This document shows positions 1 to 12,950 of a stretch of 64,000 nucleotides of DNA, one piece after another. The notes beneath the pieces were generated by a model, which had not been told where the DNA came from, searched no databases, and saw only the letters and a program-made list of their open reading frames with translations. Position 1 is the first letter of the stretch; the number at the start of each line of letters is the position of its first letter. The DNA is from Capitulum mitella (lineage: Eukaryota; Arthropoda; Thecostraca; Pollicipedomorpha; Pollicipedidae): positions 20,916,556-20,980,555 of the forward strand of contig CP099845.1 in NCBI GenBank assembly GCA_030062745.1, in the 5' to 3' direction. Position numbers and translations under genes: made by a program.

Positions 1-1239
1 CCTCCCCCTTTGGCCCACATTTTTGCGAAAACCATTACACGTCGTCTTCCCGGCAGGCGGTTTCCATATGAATTCATTTCACACTGAATTCCGCCCCCCA
101 AAAAATAAATCCTGACTGCGCCCTTGATTGGAGAGACGAAATAGTTCTGGACATAGGTGACGTAAAATTGCGATGTGGATTACACGTGCCGTATTGTAAT
201 GTTGTATTTCCGTGTTCTTACCATGACGTGGTTATTAGCAGGAACACAGCACTGTTGATCCTTAAACTGGAGCACGTTTTCACAGAACATTGGCCATCTC
301 GGGAAGCGGTCCCTTTCCCCTGGATGGGCTTCTGATCCCAAAGCATCTCTTTCATTGAACGTCTCAGTAGTATTTTAAATCGCGCGAAATGCGATCAGTC
401 TGTTAACTGTCTGTTGAACTTATTAAACCGCTTAGACATTCACCTAGTAGCACATGTGGTGAAACAAGACGAAAATAAACATGCTCGTTGTATGACATGG
501 TCTAATATGGCGTGCTCTCTCTCTCTCTATCTCTTCTCTCTCTCTCCTTCTCTCTCACTTTGTATGATGAAATGTTAATCCTACTTCAGAAACGAACCAT
601 CGCTCGTTTTTATATATTTTCTGTGTTCCGAGCTGCATCTTATTAGTGTAAAAATGATTGTGTATTGGTATTTACCAGCCAAATGCGCAGCTAAAAGGTG
701 GAGGTCATTTATCAGTGGTCCGAACAGCCGAAGAGTAATTCAGCAGCCACCGGTTTGACATTGATGGGCAAGCCCTCTCCTCTGTCTAAAAGCTTGCAAG
801 AGGTAGCTCGGGGTCGTTGAGGCCTTGCTTGTCGACGAGTCAGGTTCCGCTGTTCCTCTCCGCCGGTGGTCTGATGCCTCTGAATGCTTTCGCTCGGCTT
901 GGCTGGTGGCGTCCGTTGGTAGAGCGGCGGCTTCTGGTAGGACTGAATCCGTATTTTGTTTATATCTCTTAGCCAGCAGGTAGTCGTATGATGGTAGGAT
1001 ATCAGGAAAACAACAGAAGTATGCCACGCCGTTGCTCCGAAACGTGATGGTGTTTCGCCGGGCCTGATCTAGACTGGTTAGGCAGTGTGGCAGCTGTGAA
1101 CGACAGGTGACACTTGGTAACAGCCTGCCGACATCTGCGGCCCGCCTGTGTCCCCAGGACAACCGATACTGACGCTGCTGGGAGTTACGACCCCTCTTCC
1201 CAGCTGGCTTTGTTCCAGTCATTGTCCAGCGGTCCTTGG
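1..1239. other. Non-coding spacer, no gene seen
   Basis: The base composition is mixed, and open frames are short and resemble no protein I know. A pyrimidine microsatellite lies at 514-557. A minus-strand frame of 160 codons (740-1222) has no domain, no signal and no plausible splice context, so I treat it as chance. I see nothing else here that I can support. Confidence 0.6.
514..557. repeat. (CT)n microsatellite, interrupted
   Basis: This is a run of CT/TCTC units broken by a few A and CC bases. It is a simple polypyrimidine tract in a non-coding spacer. Confidence 0.9.
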
Positions 1240-1697
1240 CTTGTAGCCCTCCATGGAGTGCTTACCCGGGCCAGACCGGCCGTCTGGCGGTCTCCTGCGC
1301 CCGTCAGGCGGCGAGGTCGACTCAGCCCACGGTCAGGTCGCGTCGTCAAAAGCTTCACGGCCTCGGCGTCCGGGCGGCCTCCGGACGTCGCCGGCCTGTG
1401 AGCTGCAGCGGCTGCCGGCCGGCGACCGCCCGGCCTCTGGCGCGGTGACGCCGCCGGGCGGCGGCCGGACGCCGGGGGCGGTCAGCCGACCGGCAGACGA
1501 CGGCCCGGACGGCCACTCTGCGACGCGTCGGATTACCGGGCGGCCATCGCGGCGCGAGCCAAGCGCCGTCGGCGCCGCGCAGCCGCCCGTCCGCAGCCCG
1601 CAGATGGCTCGTTACGAAAGCGGCCCGGCGTCATGCGTCAATCTTGATTAGCGCCGCGCCGGAGCCGGTCGGCGGCGGCTCCAGGTCGGGCCGCGGC
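1240..1697. other. CpG-rich island without recognisable gene
   Basis: The sequence is very GC-rich with many CGG, CCG and GGCC words. Overlapping open frames run in several frames on both strands, as expected where AT-rich stop codons are rare. None shows a domain. The island runs directly into a 34 bp minisatellite. Confidence 0.6.
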
Positions 1698-1935
1698 CTG
1701 CAGCGGCAGAGTCTGTCGAGGGACGGCCCCTCTGCAGCGACAGAATCTGTCGACGGACGGCCGCTCTGCAGCGGCAGAATCTGTCGACGGACGGCCCCTC
1801 TGCAGCGGCAGAGTCTGTCGACGAACGGACCGTCGGCAACGGCATAGTCTGTTGACGGAGGTCCGTTTGCGGCGGCAGAATCCATCGACGGATGGTTCGT
1901 TTGCAGCAGCAGAATCTGTCGACGGACGCTGCGGC
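1698..1935. repeat. 34 bp minisatellite, seven copies
   Basis: Seven head-to-tail copies of a 34 bp unit start at 1698, 1732, 1766, 1800, 1834, 1868 and 1902. Most begin CTGCAGCGGCAGA and carry GTCGAC or a close variant near the middle. The first four are nearly identical and the last three have drifted, so the array has probably been homogenised from its left side. Because 34 is not a multiple of three, no single frame keeps a peptide repeat, which argues against a coding role. Confidence 0.9.
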
Positions 1936-3093
1936 GGAATCTGGGCGTGCCTGGTCGCTGAGCAATACCGGGCGCGCCGCAGAGATCCTTACGACTGCAT
2001 GCGAATGTTGATAAAGAAGAACCTCGTCGGATCTCAGATGTGTTGGCATCGTCATGTTAGCGGCCAGCACGGCAGGAGAAATGACGTCCCTTCAAAGCCT
2101 GTGATGGGGCCGTTGACATGCTCCTAGACTTGTTTCCAATTCTGCGGGTTTTGTCTGACGTGACGCGGGATCAAAAATATCGCTGAACGCAGCCCACGCA
2201 GAGCACCATACCGCCTCGTTTGTTCAACTGCGGAGCGGCCTGCCGACCTGAGGCGTTTCCAGTTGAACCTGTCCAGGCTCTGCCTCATTAGCCGAACGGG
2301 ACTCGCTGGAAACGGAGAAAAAATGCGTCGAAACGACGAACTGCGCACGCCGCTGAAGATGCGCCCGATAACGATGGTCGGCGGCGGGGGGCCGACGGGA
2401 TTTACAGCCATATTTGGAGCCGGGAGGACTTAACGGTAATGAGGCTGGAACTCTGAGGCCGCGACCGCCGCCGGCCGGCTATCGTGTATGATGGATGTTG
2501 CTCCATCTCGGCACGGTCCCGTGTGCACTCATACGTATTGGCATCCACTTACACGGGAATTACGGCCACTATCCGGGATTGTAGCGCAGCTGTCCGCGCG
2601 TCCAGCGCCGGTTTATTAACGCTCCAAGGCCGCTCTGCCGTGTCCGAGCCCGAGCTGGACGCTTTGATGAAGCCATGCGGCTGTGCTCGATGACGCCACA
2701 GATAATGTGGGGCGGAGCTGTCCGGGGCCTGAGATAAGCTAAGCCCGTGGTGGTCGTGCAGCAGTGATCCGGCTTCCTCCTTCTGTGTGTAATGATTTTA
2801 CAAAGCTTCGGTGGTTGCGAACCTTTTTGGGATTTATCCTTGTTAACAGATAACAGTATCCGACTCCTTAGGCGCCCGCAATCAATCATCGTCAGCGAGT
2901 GATTACTCGAAGTCGCACTTACAAGCTTGCAGGTTTTCCCAGTGCGAGCCACAAGAGCTAGTCGCCCGATCGCCAAAAGCACCGCTGTGTGGGCACCGCT
3001 GTTGCGGACATGCAGCGTGCGTGCAAGATAAGCCTTAATTGCCATTTTTGACGCATCGACGATAAACGCCACGCGGACGGGACCGCCGCCGGC
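1936..3093. other. Mixed-composition spacer, no gene seen
   Basis: Composition is moderate and open frames are short. The minus-strand frame of 365 codons at 2569-3666 crosses this region, but its apparent protein repeat comes from the 46 bp minisatellite. I see no RNA gene or mobile element. Confidence 0.55.
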
Positions 3094-3110
3094 AGGGACA
3101 ATCCGGGCTG

Positions 3111-3450
3111 AGGGCTCCTCTGTGAGCGGTACTGACAGTGGGGACCGTCTGGGCTGAGGGCTGCGCTGTGAGCGGGACTGACGGTGGGGACCGTCCGGGC
3201 TGAGGGTTGCGCTGTGAACAGAGCTGACGGTGGGGACCGTCCAGGCTGAGGGCTGCGCTGTGAGCGGGACCGACATTGGGGACCGTCCGGACTGAGGGCT
3301 GTGCTGTGAGTAGGACTGACGTTGGGGGCCGTCCGGGCTGAGGGCTGCGCTGTGAGCGGGACTGACGGTGGGGACCGTCCGGGCTGAGGGCTGCGCTGTG
3401 AGCGGTACTAACGGTGGGGACCGTCCGGGCTGAGGGCTGCGCTGTGAACG
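3111..3450. repeat. 46 bp minisatellite, about 7.4 copies
   Basis: Copies start at 3111, 3157, 3203, 3249, 3295, 3341 and 3387, with a partial copy from 3433. Each unit reads AGGGCTGCGCTGTGAGC, then a variable ACTGACGGT part, then GGGGACCGTCC and GGGCTG. Two to six bases differ between copies. The unit length is not a multiple of three, so the repetitive minus-strand peptide here cycles through all three frames and is an artefact of the array. Confidence 0.92.
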
Positions 3451-3790
3451 AGACAGAACCCAGAAATCGGGACCGCCGCTGCCGCCGCCACAGGGCCGAA
3501 CAGAATGGACCGGGACGGCGGCGGCCAGCGCCGGTCGGCCGGCCGGCCGGCCGGCGTCTGCCTGTCTTGATAACCGATTGCTGCCCTCTGTGTCATTCAC
3601 CTGGTCCGGGGATAAGCTGGTCCGGTGACACCAGCAAAAGACGCTTCTTGCATGTGGTAGCGACAAACGTTACAAACTCGTTCAGCCACGCTTGTCGGCG
3701 ACCACGACATCGTACGGTCTGGTGGTCGACCGATCTCGACCGACCCATCTCGACTTTCCGTCACGACGAGAACGACTCCCTCTGGCCTTC

Positions 3791-3886
3791 GGCTGCCACG
3801 TGACCGTCCTGCGCGGCCGTCCGGCTGTCGCGTGGTCGTCTTGCGCCGCTGTCCAGCTGTCACGTGACCGTCCTGCGCGGCCGGCC
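3791..3886. repeat. 32 bp tandem repeat, three copies with E-box
   Basis: Three copies lie at 3791-3822, 3823-3854 and 3855-3886. The first and third carry CACGTGAC, a palindromic E-box of the kind bound by bHLH-ZIP proteins such as Max, USF or TFE. The middle copy has CGCGTGGT at the same place. Tandem spacing gives two intact E-boxes 64 bp apart. Function is inferred from the motif only. Confidence 0.8.
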
Positions 3887-4427
3887 GGCGCCAGGTGCGG
3901 CTGGGCGGCCGCCGGCGGCCATGCAATATGCATGCGGCGGCGTCCGGGAGCCGCCCGCACTATTTCCATGGGGCCGTCCGTCGGGTCGGGCGGGACGGCC
4001 GGCAGCGGCGGCAGCCTGATTGAAATATGACGCCGGCCGCTGGCCGGGGCCCGGTCCGTTCACCTGGGCGGGCCGCGGCCGCCGCCGGCACCGGGCCGGG
4101 CAGCGGCGCACCGGGAGCGCCGTCGAACGGACCGAGAGGGGCCGGCGGTGTCACGGCTAACGGTGCTGCCGCTCCGGGCGTCACGGAGGGCGGCGCACGA
4201 CCCTGGGCGTCTCGACGGGGGTTTCACGGGAGGTGGTGTTGCCGGCGATGGCGGCACGGATAGTACTGTTGCAGATTGAGGCGCGCCGATGGCGGGACGG
4301 CGTCACGACAGGTGGCGACACGGGCGGTGCTGCCATGTCCTGAGACGTCTCGACTGATGGAAGCGGGCGGCGTCGGCGGCCGGAGATCTATAGGGAGGTC
4401 GCGGCGTCGGGCGGACCGCGGGAGGCC

Positions 4428-4482
4428 TCTTCGCGCGGCGCCGGCCGCGGCGCGCCGGGTCGCCGCCGGCGCCGCGCGAAGA
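4428..4482. repeat. Perfect 18 bp GC-rich inverted repeat (hairpin)
   Basis: Arm 4428-4445 is the exact reverse complement of 4465-4482, with a 19-base loop between them. Fifteen of the 18 pairs are G-C. The palindrome TTAATTAA at 4485-4492 follows two bases later. This could be an extruding cruciform, a hairpin in RNA, or a mutational product of GC-rich DNA. No gene end lies beside it. Confidence 0.85.
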
Positions 4483-5180
4483 AGTTAATTAACCCGCGCC
4501 GCCAGTGTCACTCACGCGCCAGGTGCGTCCGCCGACGCCGCGGCCGCACCGTTTTTGCCGTCGCCGCCGAATGCGAAGACGTCGCCGCGGCGCTTTTTTG
4601 CTCGGTGCGTATTAAATATGAAGGTGTTTGGCGGCGAGCAGGTGTCGCCGCCGGCCCGGTTTTTGCACGGCGACAGCGCTGCCGCGCCGCCGCCGCCGCT
4701 GCAGCAGGCCCCATTACGGACCGGGCGCTGCGGCGGCGGCGGCAGCGGCGAGTCGTGGGGATATTCGGCGACCGTCGCACTGTCCGAGTTTCCCCTAAGA
4801 CCGTCCCGGCCGACGCCCGCCCTGACCCGCCGCCCCGCGGTCGGTGACGTCACGCCGGTGGCCACGCGCCGAGCGGTGACGTCACGCCGAGCGCCGCCGC
4901 GGGCCGCTCATTGATAGGCGATCTACGAGGGCTAATACCTGCCGGCGATCCGCTGCATTACAAATCATTAGCACGGCGGCGCGCGGTCGGTTAAGCCGCC
5001 GCGTAATCCAGTCGGCGGCGGAAGCGGCGCTCGGGCCGGGCCGGCGGCGACAGCCGCTAATCGCCGCTCAGTGCGGTGTTTACGGAGCCGCCGGCGGCCG
5101 GGCCGTGATTTCGGGACGAGATCGAGCCGGAGGGCGCCGCGCGCGGCCGGAGGATGGGCGAGATCCGCGACGCGTGTTTT

Positions 5181-6730
5181 GCTTAACAGATCGGCCGGTC
5201 TGACCACTTACACAGTCATGTCGTGTGAACACGTCTGCCGTAAACAGATCGGAGTGATCGATCGCGTTACTTTTCCATTGGCTACTGTTTGGAAGGGCGG
5301 TCACAAAGCGGTTTGGTTAAGAAACCAAATTGTACAAAATCAATGAGACTTGCAGCTTTTTCTTGTCGTACCATGCTGGTTTAGCAATGACGTTTGCAGA
5401 TCTTGGTGACGACAGTCTTTCTTGGGCGGTTTAAGTATTTTTTTGTTTTATCATAAAAGTAGTTTCCTCAGTATTGCAGCTATTCCAGTGCTTTCTAGTT
5501 TATTTTGGTATGGTATTTCGGAATGTCTCACAATGATGCGTGCTGATATCAGCTGAGGGGGCGTTTTTATGGGCCATGGGTTAAAAATATAAAACAGTAT
5601 GTTATGCGACGACTATCAGAATATCTCGTTCAGTTTCCTGCCTGGTACACTGAGAATCTGTCAAGCTACTTCTCTTCAAAATATGCACGTATGTGTCGAA
5701 ATTCAGCACATGAGCGCATACAAAGATACGTTTTTTATCCGTCTGCCAGCAGATGAAGAGATCACCTCGGAATATTTGTATGGTCCGGCACGTGTGAGAC
5801 TTGGTGTTGCTGCGCTGGAGGCGTGATTTTGTTTTCGTCTGCGACTTTGATCCATCGCAGCTCAGCCATTTAAGGACGTAATGCCTGGCCTGCATCTTCC
5901 GACTTTCCGGATCCAGAGTGGAAAAAGGCAACGATTGTGGTTTTCTGTCCTCCGGTCTGTTAAGTCCTTGATCTTTAAGTCGTATGAGAAGCAGAACAGT
6001 TAATCCAGTGCAGCTTTATGCTATGTCTCAGATATCACGCTATGAGTGTCAGACACGATATCGTTACTCCACGCGTGCACAGCATGGCCTTACCGTTTGA
6101 GTCGCCGCTGGCCTTCGCAAATCCGCTTGTTGAATGTTCGGAATGGCCCGAACGAGATCTTAGCGCTGATTGCGCTGCAGAGCCTTGCTGTACTAAAGGC
6201 TGGACGCTAATCCTCTGCGTATCGGTTTTTAAGTCGCTGTTGATGATTAACAGTCCGTGAACGGCGAAGTTGTGCGTCATGAGGTGGTGCTGTCAATTTT
6301 GCGCATTCTTGGGCCGGCATCAGTGATGAGAATTGCCAGGATTATTGGCAGGCTGGTACTGCATGAAGTGATGCAACACGACGGAGAAATTTCACAGTGC
6401 TGCTACCTGACTGTGTTCAGCTCAATGACGGTATTCTTTTAAGTGATGTCACTCAATCCGTCCGCCTCCACCTGGAGAAACATTTTAAATATATTCTTTT
6501 ATTGTGAGTAACCGCATGTCGAGCTCGTGTCCTGCAGTTATGAAGCGGACATTTTTGGATTATCATCCATTATCCAAGACTGTTTTCGCAGACTTAACCC
6601 CAAACCTGCTCATTTTGTGCCTGCGCGCAAAACTGGGATCCGCGGCTCAACGTTCAGCCTGTGGCTTCGTGGCACAGCCGTGCATTAGACACTCTTGTCC
6701 GTGAGACCCTGCCCCCTTTCTCGGACGTCT
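5181..6730. other. AT-richer spacer, no gene seen
   Basis: Composition falls to an ordinary level and open frames are short. The longest (5599-5826 plus, 6018-6260 plus and their antisense partners) contain no motif I recognise and no convincing splice pairs. I see no tandem repeat or mobile element. Confidence 0.55.
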
Positions 6731-7165
6731 CCCGCTGTTGATTCTGTGGTTCCGACACGATGACGCCCGGACCAGGCCTCCATGGCACGGCCGGGCGTTA
6801 GTTCGCCAGCGGGCCGCCAGGGGCGCGCCCGCCGCAGCCGGAGCTCGTGAATCGGATTACACGACAATTATGAGGGTCGCGGGCGGCCGCTGGCGTGCAG
6901 GCGGCCCGGCGCCGATCTGAGCGATGGGTCGCCGCCGGATCTAGTTTGCAGTGGGGCAGGTCAGTGCTGCAAAAACGCGCGCGCTAAGCGGCTTAGCCGT
7001 GCCGCCGCCCCTGCCGTGTATCGATGCAGCGCGCCGCGCGGCCGCCGCCCGGCGCGGCCCACTCGTCGCGGGCGGCCGCCGAGCCCGCGGCCGAGCGTCC
7101 GCAGCTCCGATGGCCGTGCGTCGTCCTTCGGCAGGCCGCGGTACGCGTGCTGGTCGCGTCACGTC
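6731..7165. other. CpG-rich island
   Basis: A short GC-rich island with overlapping domain-free frames on both strands. It contains a GCAAAAACG core near 6969, one of the recurring A/T words seen in other islands. No gene is supported. Confidence 0.55.
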
Positions 7166-7415
7166 AGAGGAACGCTGAAATATATGCCGCATGGTTTGAT
7201 GACAGAACTAAGAGCTGCGGAGTCTTTTCATCGTTTGTCATAATTCTGCGGTTCCAGCCACGCCAAGCCCTCTACAACCAGCCAATTTCCGGGACACTAA
7301 TGCCGAGTCCATCGCGGTGTGATGCTTACTTGATACTCACAGGTCACATGCCTCAGACGTTGAAGCGCGGTCAGAAAGATATGATATTCTGTAATGTGGT
7401 TTCACTCGTACCCCG

Positions 7416-8295
<880 letters not shown>

Positions 8296-9640
8296 GGCGT
8301 GAGGAGATGCGACGTCGTGCGAAGTTCAAGGCGAGACGGGTGGACGTGTTCCGCTCCCGCAGCGTCACGGCGGCCGTCGGTGAGCGTGGTGCCGGCTGTT
8401 CGGCCGAGGCGGCGCCCCGTTTCCGCACGCCCGGCCCGGGCGGGGACGGCCGGCGGGGCTGGCGTCCAGCTGGTGCCGATATGATCCGGCCCGGATCAGT
8501 GTCGCTCGGCCTGCCCTGCGAGACGGAGCCGCTCGGCGCCCTGCCCGGACACTCCGCGGCGGGGCCGGTCTGTGTACCGCTGCCGAGAGGCGACCAGCCC
8601 TGTTCAGGAGCTGCGTCCCAGCCGCTTTGGGGGTCGATCTTGCTGGTCGAGTCCTGTGAGCGGGAGCTGCCCGCAGGAGGGGAGGACCCCTCCCGATGCT
8701 GAGAGGACCAGGGTCCTTGGCTCTGCGGCGTAGACTAACTCGGGCTATTTGTGAAACGTCTTGACAAAATCTGTTGAGCATCATGAAACATCTGGAGGCA
8801 GCGACGGTTGCCCCGCGTCTTCTGAATCCAAAGAGGATCTTTGGGATCAGAAAACGGGGGCGGCGGGCGCCTGTCCGCGGCCGGGGCGGCTCCGTGACGC
8901 GGCGCGAGCCTCTTCGCAGCCTCTTCACGGCCGCAGTCCGTCCGCGCCGCGACAGCCACCGGCCGCGACGGCGCCGCACGAACGCCGCGCATTAGCGGCC
9001 GCCGCTCAGCCGGCTTCAAACGGCCCGTGCGGCCGGCGGGGCCGCTACCGCGCCGCGCGGAGAGCGCGCTCGCGTGCGGCCGGCTCAGGGCGGCCGCACG
9101 TCGACCGGGCGCCGGCGGCTCCCCGGCGGCTGGCGGCGGCGCGTTCAAGATCCGCCGCCGGCGATTTTTTTCCGCGCGCCGTAAACACCTGCCCGCCATT
9201 ACCGCCGGCGGGATCAGCCTTTTGACACACACGGACGGCGCCAGAGCCGGGTCTCAGCCGCACTCGGCGGTCACTCGGTCCATCAGGGCGCCGCCGGCCG
9301 GCCGCGCCGCTCGCGGGCTCTCCGCCCGCCGCGGCCGTCCGCGTTCGTCCCGGCCGCCGACGCTTGAATATTCATCGGCGGCGACAGACGTATCCTCGGC
9401 GTTCGCCGGGCGACGTGCGACACTTATAAACCGGCCATGAACAGCGCTCGACACTTAGCGGCGGCATGTCGGACAGGCGGCCGCCGCGCGGCCCGCTTCT
9501 CTCGCCCCGGGGAGGCGCGAGCCGCGAGGAGACGGTGCCGCGGCGCCGGCGCGCCGGGACGAGACGATTTTTCACCGTCGCCGCCCGCTGCATATTGTAT
9601 GCGTCGCGGCGCTGGAGATCGCGCTGGGAGTGGCGGGCAG
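8296..9640. other. CpG-rich island pair
   Basis: Two GC-rich blocks (about 8300-8740 and 8850-9620) are separated by a short plainer stretch. Domain-free frames overlap on both strands. An ATTA core at 8991 lies in otherwise GC-only sequence, and the CTTATAAA at 9422-9429 is a TATA-like word at the island's right side. No transcript can be inferred from sequence alone. Confidence 0.5.
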
Positions 9641-11100
9641 AGTGCGTTGCAGGGCTGTAATGGGAGAACCACCTGGAGTTCTCTGTGTGCTTTGGGTTGT
9701 GGTGTGACGGCACGAGACAGTTCAGGCTGCTGGATGGTAATTGAAATATGGCTGTTGCTTTTCCGTGTTCTGCATCTGTTTCCTCCCGCGCTCTTTGCAT
9801 TATCTCGTTCTTTCTAATTTTCGCCTACCTTTTAGTTTCATTTCGTTTTGCATGTCTCCCGTCTTTTCAGTCATTACGTTTCGCGGCTGGTCCGAAGAAG
9901 TCGAACCGTCACAAAGTGAAATCAATTACGCACGCCGTCATGCCTGTGGGAAATATGAGAGGGGGCCGAGCGGCGTCGTGCGCTCTGCTGGACAGCTGGT
10001 GCACCACCTCGCTTACATAACGACCTGGCCGATCGTTCCGCCGGCGCCAGATGCTGGAGCAGGCCGGAGAACCTGTCCGGCGATATCGCCGTCGTGCCCG
10101 CCGCGCAGAAAAATAAACAGCGTGACCCTTCCAAGTATCGGCCTGGTTTGTTCGTGCGTAGCCCGTCGTACTACGCGGACCTTGGGAGTGAATTACGGGG
10201 TGCCCATGCTGCAGCTCGCCTTATCTTGAAACTCCGAGCCGGATAGCCGGTTGGAGCGCATCTTTACGAGCCGCAGAAAGCGAATCCCGTTAGTCGACGG
10301 CGGGCATCACTGTCTCGAGCCGCGTCTGCATACCTCCGCCGGCGCCCGCGCAATGGAAGCGGCCGTCGTTCGCGGGCAAACAAGCCGTCAGGACGCCGCC
10401 GACAAAAACGCACGTTTTCAGTCTGCGGCGGAGGAGTCGGAGCGGGTTCACCCGCGGCGGTCGGTCCGGTTCGGCAACGGCGCCCCGCCGCGCCGGCCGC
10501 CGGTCACGAGCCGGCCGACACGCCCGCTACGCCCGGGCGCTGGGCGGCGGCGTCCCGATGCAGCGGCCGATACCGCCGGCGTGGCGTGACGGCCGGGCGT
10601 GACGTGACGCGGCGGGCGGGGCCGGTCGTCGGCCCGGACTAGAGGTCCGGAGACAGCGCGAGGTGTCGGCCTCCCCGACGGTACGGTCGGGAGCTTGTCC
10701 CGGGCCGGGTCCGAGCTCTCGGCTTGTCCAGGCGTCTGCTGCCGTCGGCGGCAGGCCCGGACCGGCCCGGACCGGCCGGCCGCCGGCGGCTGGACGCTGC
10801 AGGCCCGGTCCGCGCCCGGCCCGGCCGCCCGTGACAGAGCGCGGCCGGCGCCATGGGGCCGGCCCGCCCTGGCGGCCGATCGGCCCCAGATACGGCCGTC
10901 TTACTCGGGAGAGACAGAGCGCACTTCAGCCGCTATCGGGCGGCGGCGGCGGCCGTAACCGGAGCCCGCCCGCCCGCCCGCCGACGGCGCCCGGTCGCTC
11001 GGCGTGTGCAAATCGGCGCCGCGCTTAATTCGGTCGCCGCTTTAATGAGGGACGGCCGGGCGTCATTGGCCCGACATCGGGGCCCGAGCGAAACCTGAGC
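9641..11100. other. Mixed spacer followed by CpG-rich island
   Basis: From 9641 to about 10240 the composition is mixed, with no gene. About 10240-11100 is a GC-rich island whose frames overlap in several phases and lack domains. I find no repeat larger than short CGG-type runs. Confidence 0.5.
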
Positions 11101-12950
11101 GGCGGGACGTAATCATGTTACGTTAAGTCGACACGGTGTGATTGCTGGAATATATCTGTTTACGTCCTGCCTAGCCTGGCCGTTTTGTTGTTCCCCGGAG
11201 GCTGTTGTATAGCACGTGCACAGTTGCAGTCACAAATCCATCCATCGACGGTTATCCATGTCATGTCACGATCCATGGAACTTCCAGCAACGAAAGCCAT
11301 GCGTACGGTAACCATGTAACCTGCGCTAATGCCGCATCGATGTGGACACTAATTGACGTTATTACAGCTGGTAAAGCACTAATTACAGATTCTCTTTGCC
11401 TGAAGTTACATTGATTCCGGGAAGATGTCGTACGTCTCTGTTAATTAGGATATAAATGTGTGTTATCTATGTATGTATTAAATGTAAATGTATACTGCTA
11501 TGGTGTACATGTTTGTATGTACGTTTCATCCGCAAGAAACCCTACAAATTTCTAGACAAATGTCATTATGCGAGGGAATTTCAGATTTGTCTTAGTCTCT
11601 CGGATGAAATGTTCCCCGACCTTTTATAACGTTAATACATCCGGATGAGGTTCTCGTCTGGCGTTCGGACCTCAAGGATATTACCGAGTGCCGTCCGGCA
11701 CAGCCTGCAGTTTCAACAGAACAGCCTGGCCGCGGCGAAACTGTCTCGTCTGGATCACGCCTCGCGCCTCGGTAAACCACCAGCCGCCGCCGTCCCGGAG
11801 GTGGCCAGACGGGCGGCGCGTGCTGGCAGGGCGCCGTGCGTGCGCAGCCTTGGCTGTCGGACGGCGGCGCAGCAAACAGGCCGCTCGCGCCGCGCCGTAA
11901 TTACACGAGCGCGGCCGGTCGGCGGCCGGCGCCGCTAATTGCGGCCTCGTTACCGGAATCACCTGGTCGCCGGCTCCATAATGGATGAGGCGCCGGCGGC
12001 CGGCCTGTCCCGGGAGGTGTCCCGGGACGGACGCCGCCGGCCCTGTGTTCGACCGGTCTGGTCGCGGCGCCGCCTGACACGTTCTGTGCGGGGTCTTCTC
12101 GTCGGTGGAGTTTGTTTTCTGCCGTGGCGCACGGCTCGCTCGGTGCTTTTGTTGATGTTTACCGGTGGCTTGGTCGCCGCCGCGTTTCGTCCGCTGGTCT
12201 CTATGACATCCGTTTTCTGGTGGCTCCTGTGTGAAACCATTTTCATGAATTCCCCGTCCATTCCGTTCCTCCGGGCTTCCCCATGGAAATCCACCTTGTT
12301 TTATCAGCCCTGCCCGAAGATTTACCCACTACCCGCCCCTGTTGTTTAATACATTGCCAGTGGGCTCCTGTACCACCCTCCTGGAGAGTTTCCCGTGTCT
12401 GGTGTGTCCCGCCGTCCCCGCCGTAGCCGGACCTCATCGGGCCACCGACGGTCGTAAATAATGGCCGTTTGACGTCTCGTTTCAAAGCGATGCCAGCGAC
12501 AAGGCGACTGACGGGAGTGGTGGCTCGTCTCTCCCGTCGGGTGACGTCAGCCGTAATGCACCGCTCCCTCCTGGCCCGGAGTGCCTCCGCGGGTCACCCG
12601 CCCCTCCCAACGACACGGCCGGCCAGGCGTCGTCGATGTTTATGGGTCATGGTCTTTTCCCGTCTGTGTGGAGGCAGAGAGATATGTTGCCATACTTTTC
12701 TTTTCTTCTCTCGTCACGTTCGCGGCTGTGTGTTTGGAAAGTTTTAAAGGTGGGTCAGTAATTCTGGTCATTTTGCGGCCGCCTTCCTTGCTGCTGCTCT
12801 GTCTGCGCCCTGTTGCCTTTTTCTCGCGATGCATTCCGTCCCTCCCTCGCTCTCCTTCGTGTGCACGGGCCGCTTTCACCGGCATTTTTCTGCTTCTGTG
12901 CAAAGTCTCCGGGAACGATTTATTGTTCGGAGGCGAGTCGCAGCTGCCGA
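11101..12950. other. AT-rich spacer and small CpG island
   Basis: The stretch 11101-11640 is AT-rich and empty. About 11640-12100 is GC-rich with TAATTAC (about 11898) and GCTAATTGC (about 11934) cores. From 12100 to 12950 the composition is mixed, with frames that show no domain. The hydrophobic run in the 11939-12349 frame is not followed by any recognisable membrane protein. Confidence 0.5.

Larger units (their letters stand above)
3451..5180. other. Large CpG-rich island with regulatory-like AT cores
   Basis: Most of this block is very GC-rich. It contains a three-copy 32 bp repeat carrying E-boxes (3791-3886), a perfect 18 bp inverted repeat followed by TTAATTAA (4428-4492), GTTTTTGC runs at 4551 and 4660, and five TAAT/ATTA cores between 4933 and 5061. 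The open frames overlap one another on both strands and show no domain. It looks more like a regulatory or CpG island than a gene. Confidence 0.6.

Noticed and set aside
1698-3450. Tandem repeats as a possible CRISPR array
   Set aside because: Units are contiguous with no unique spacers, there are no cas genes, and the DNA is eukaryotic in character.
2569-3666. 365-codon minus-strand frame with a Ser-Pro repeat
   Set aside because: The repeat is the 46 bp minisatellite read through shifting frames. The rest shows no domain.
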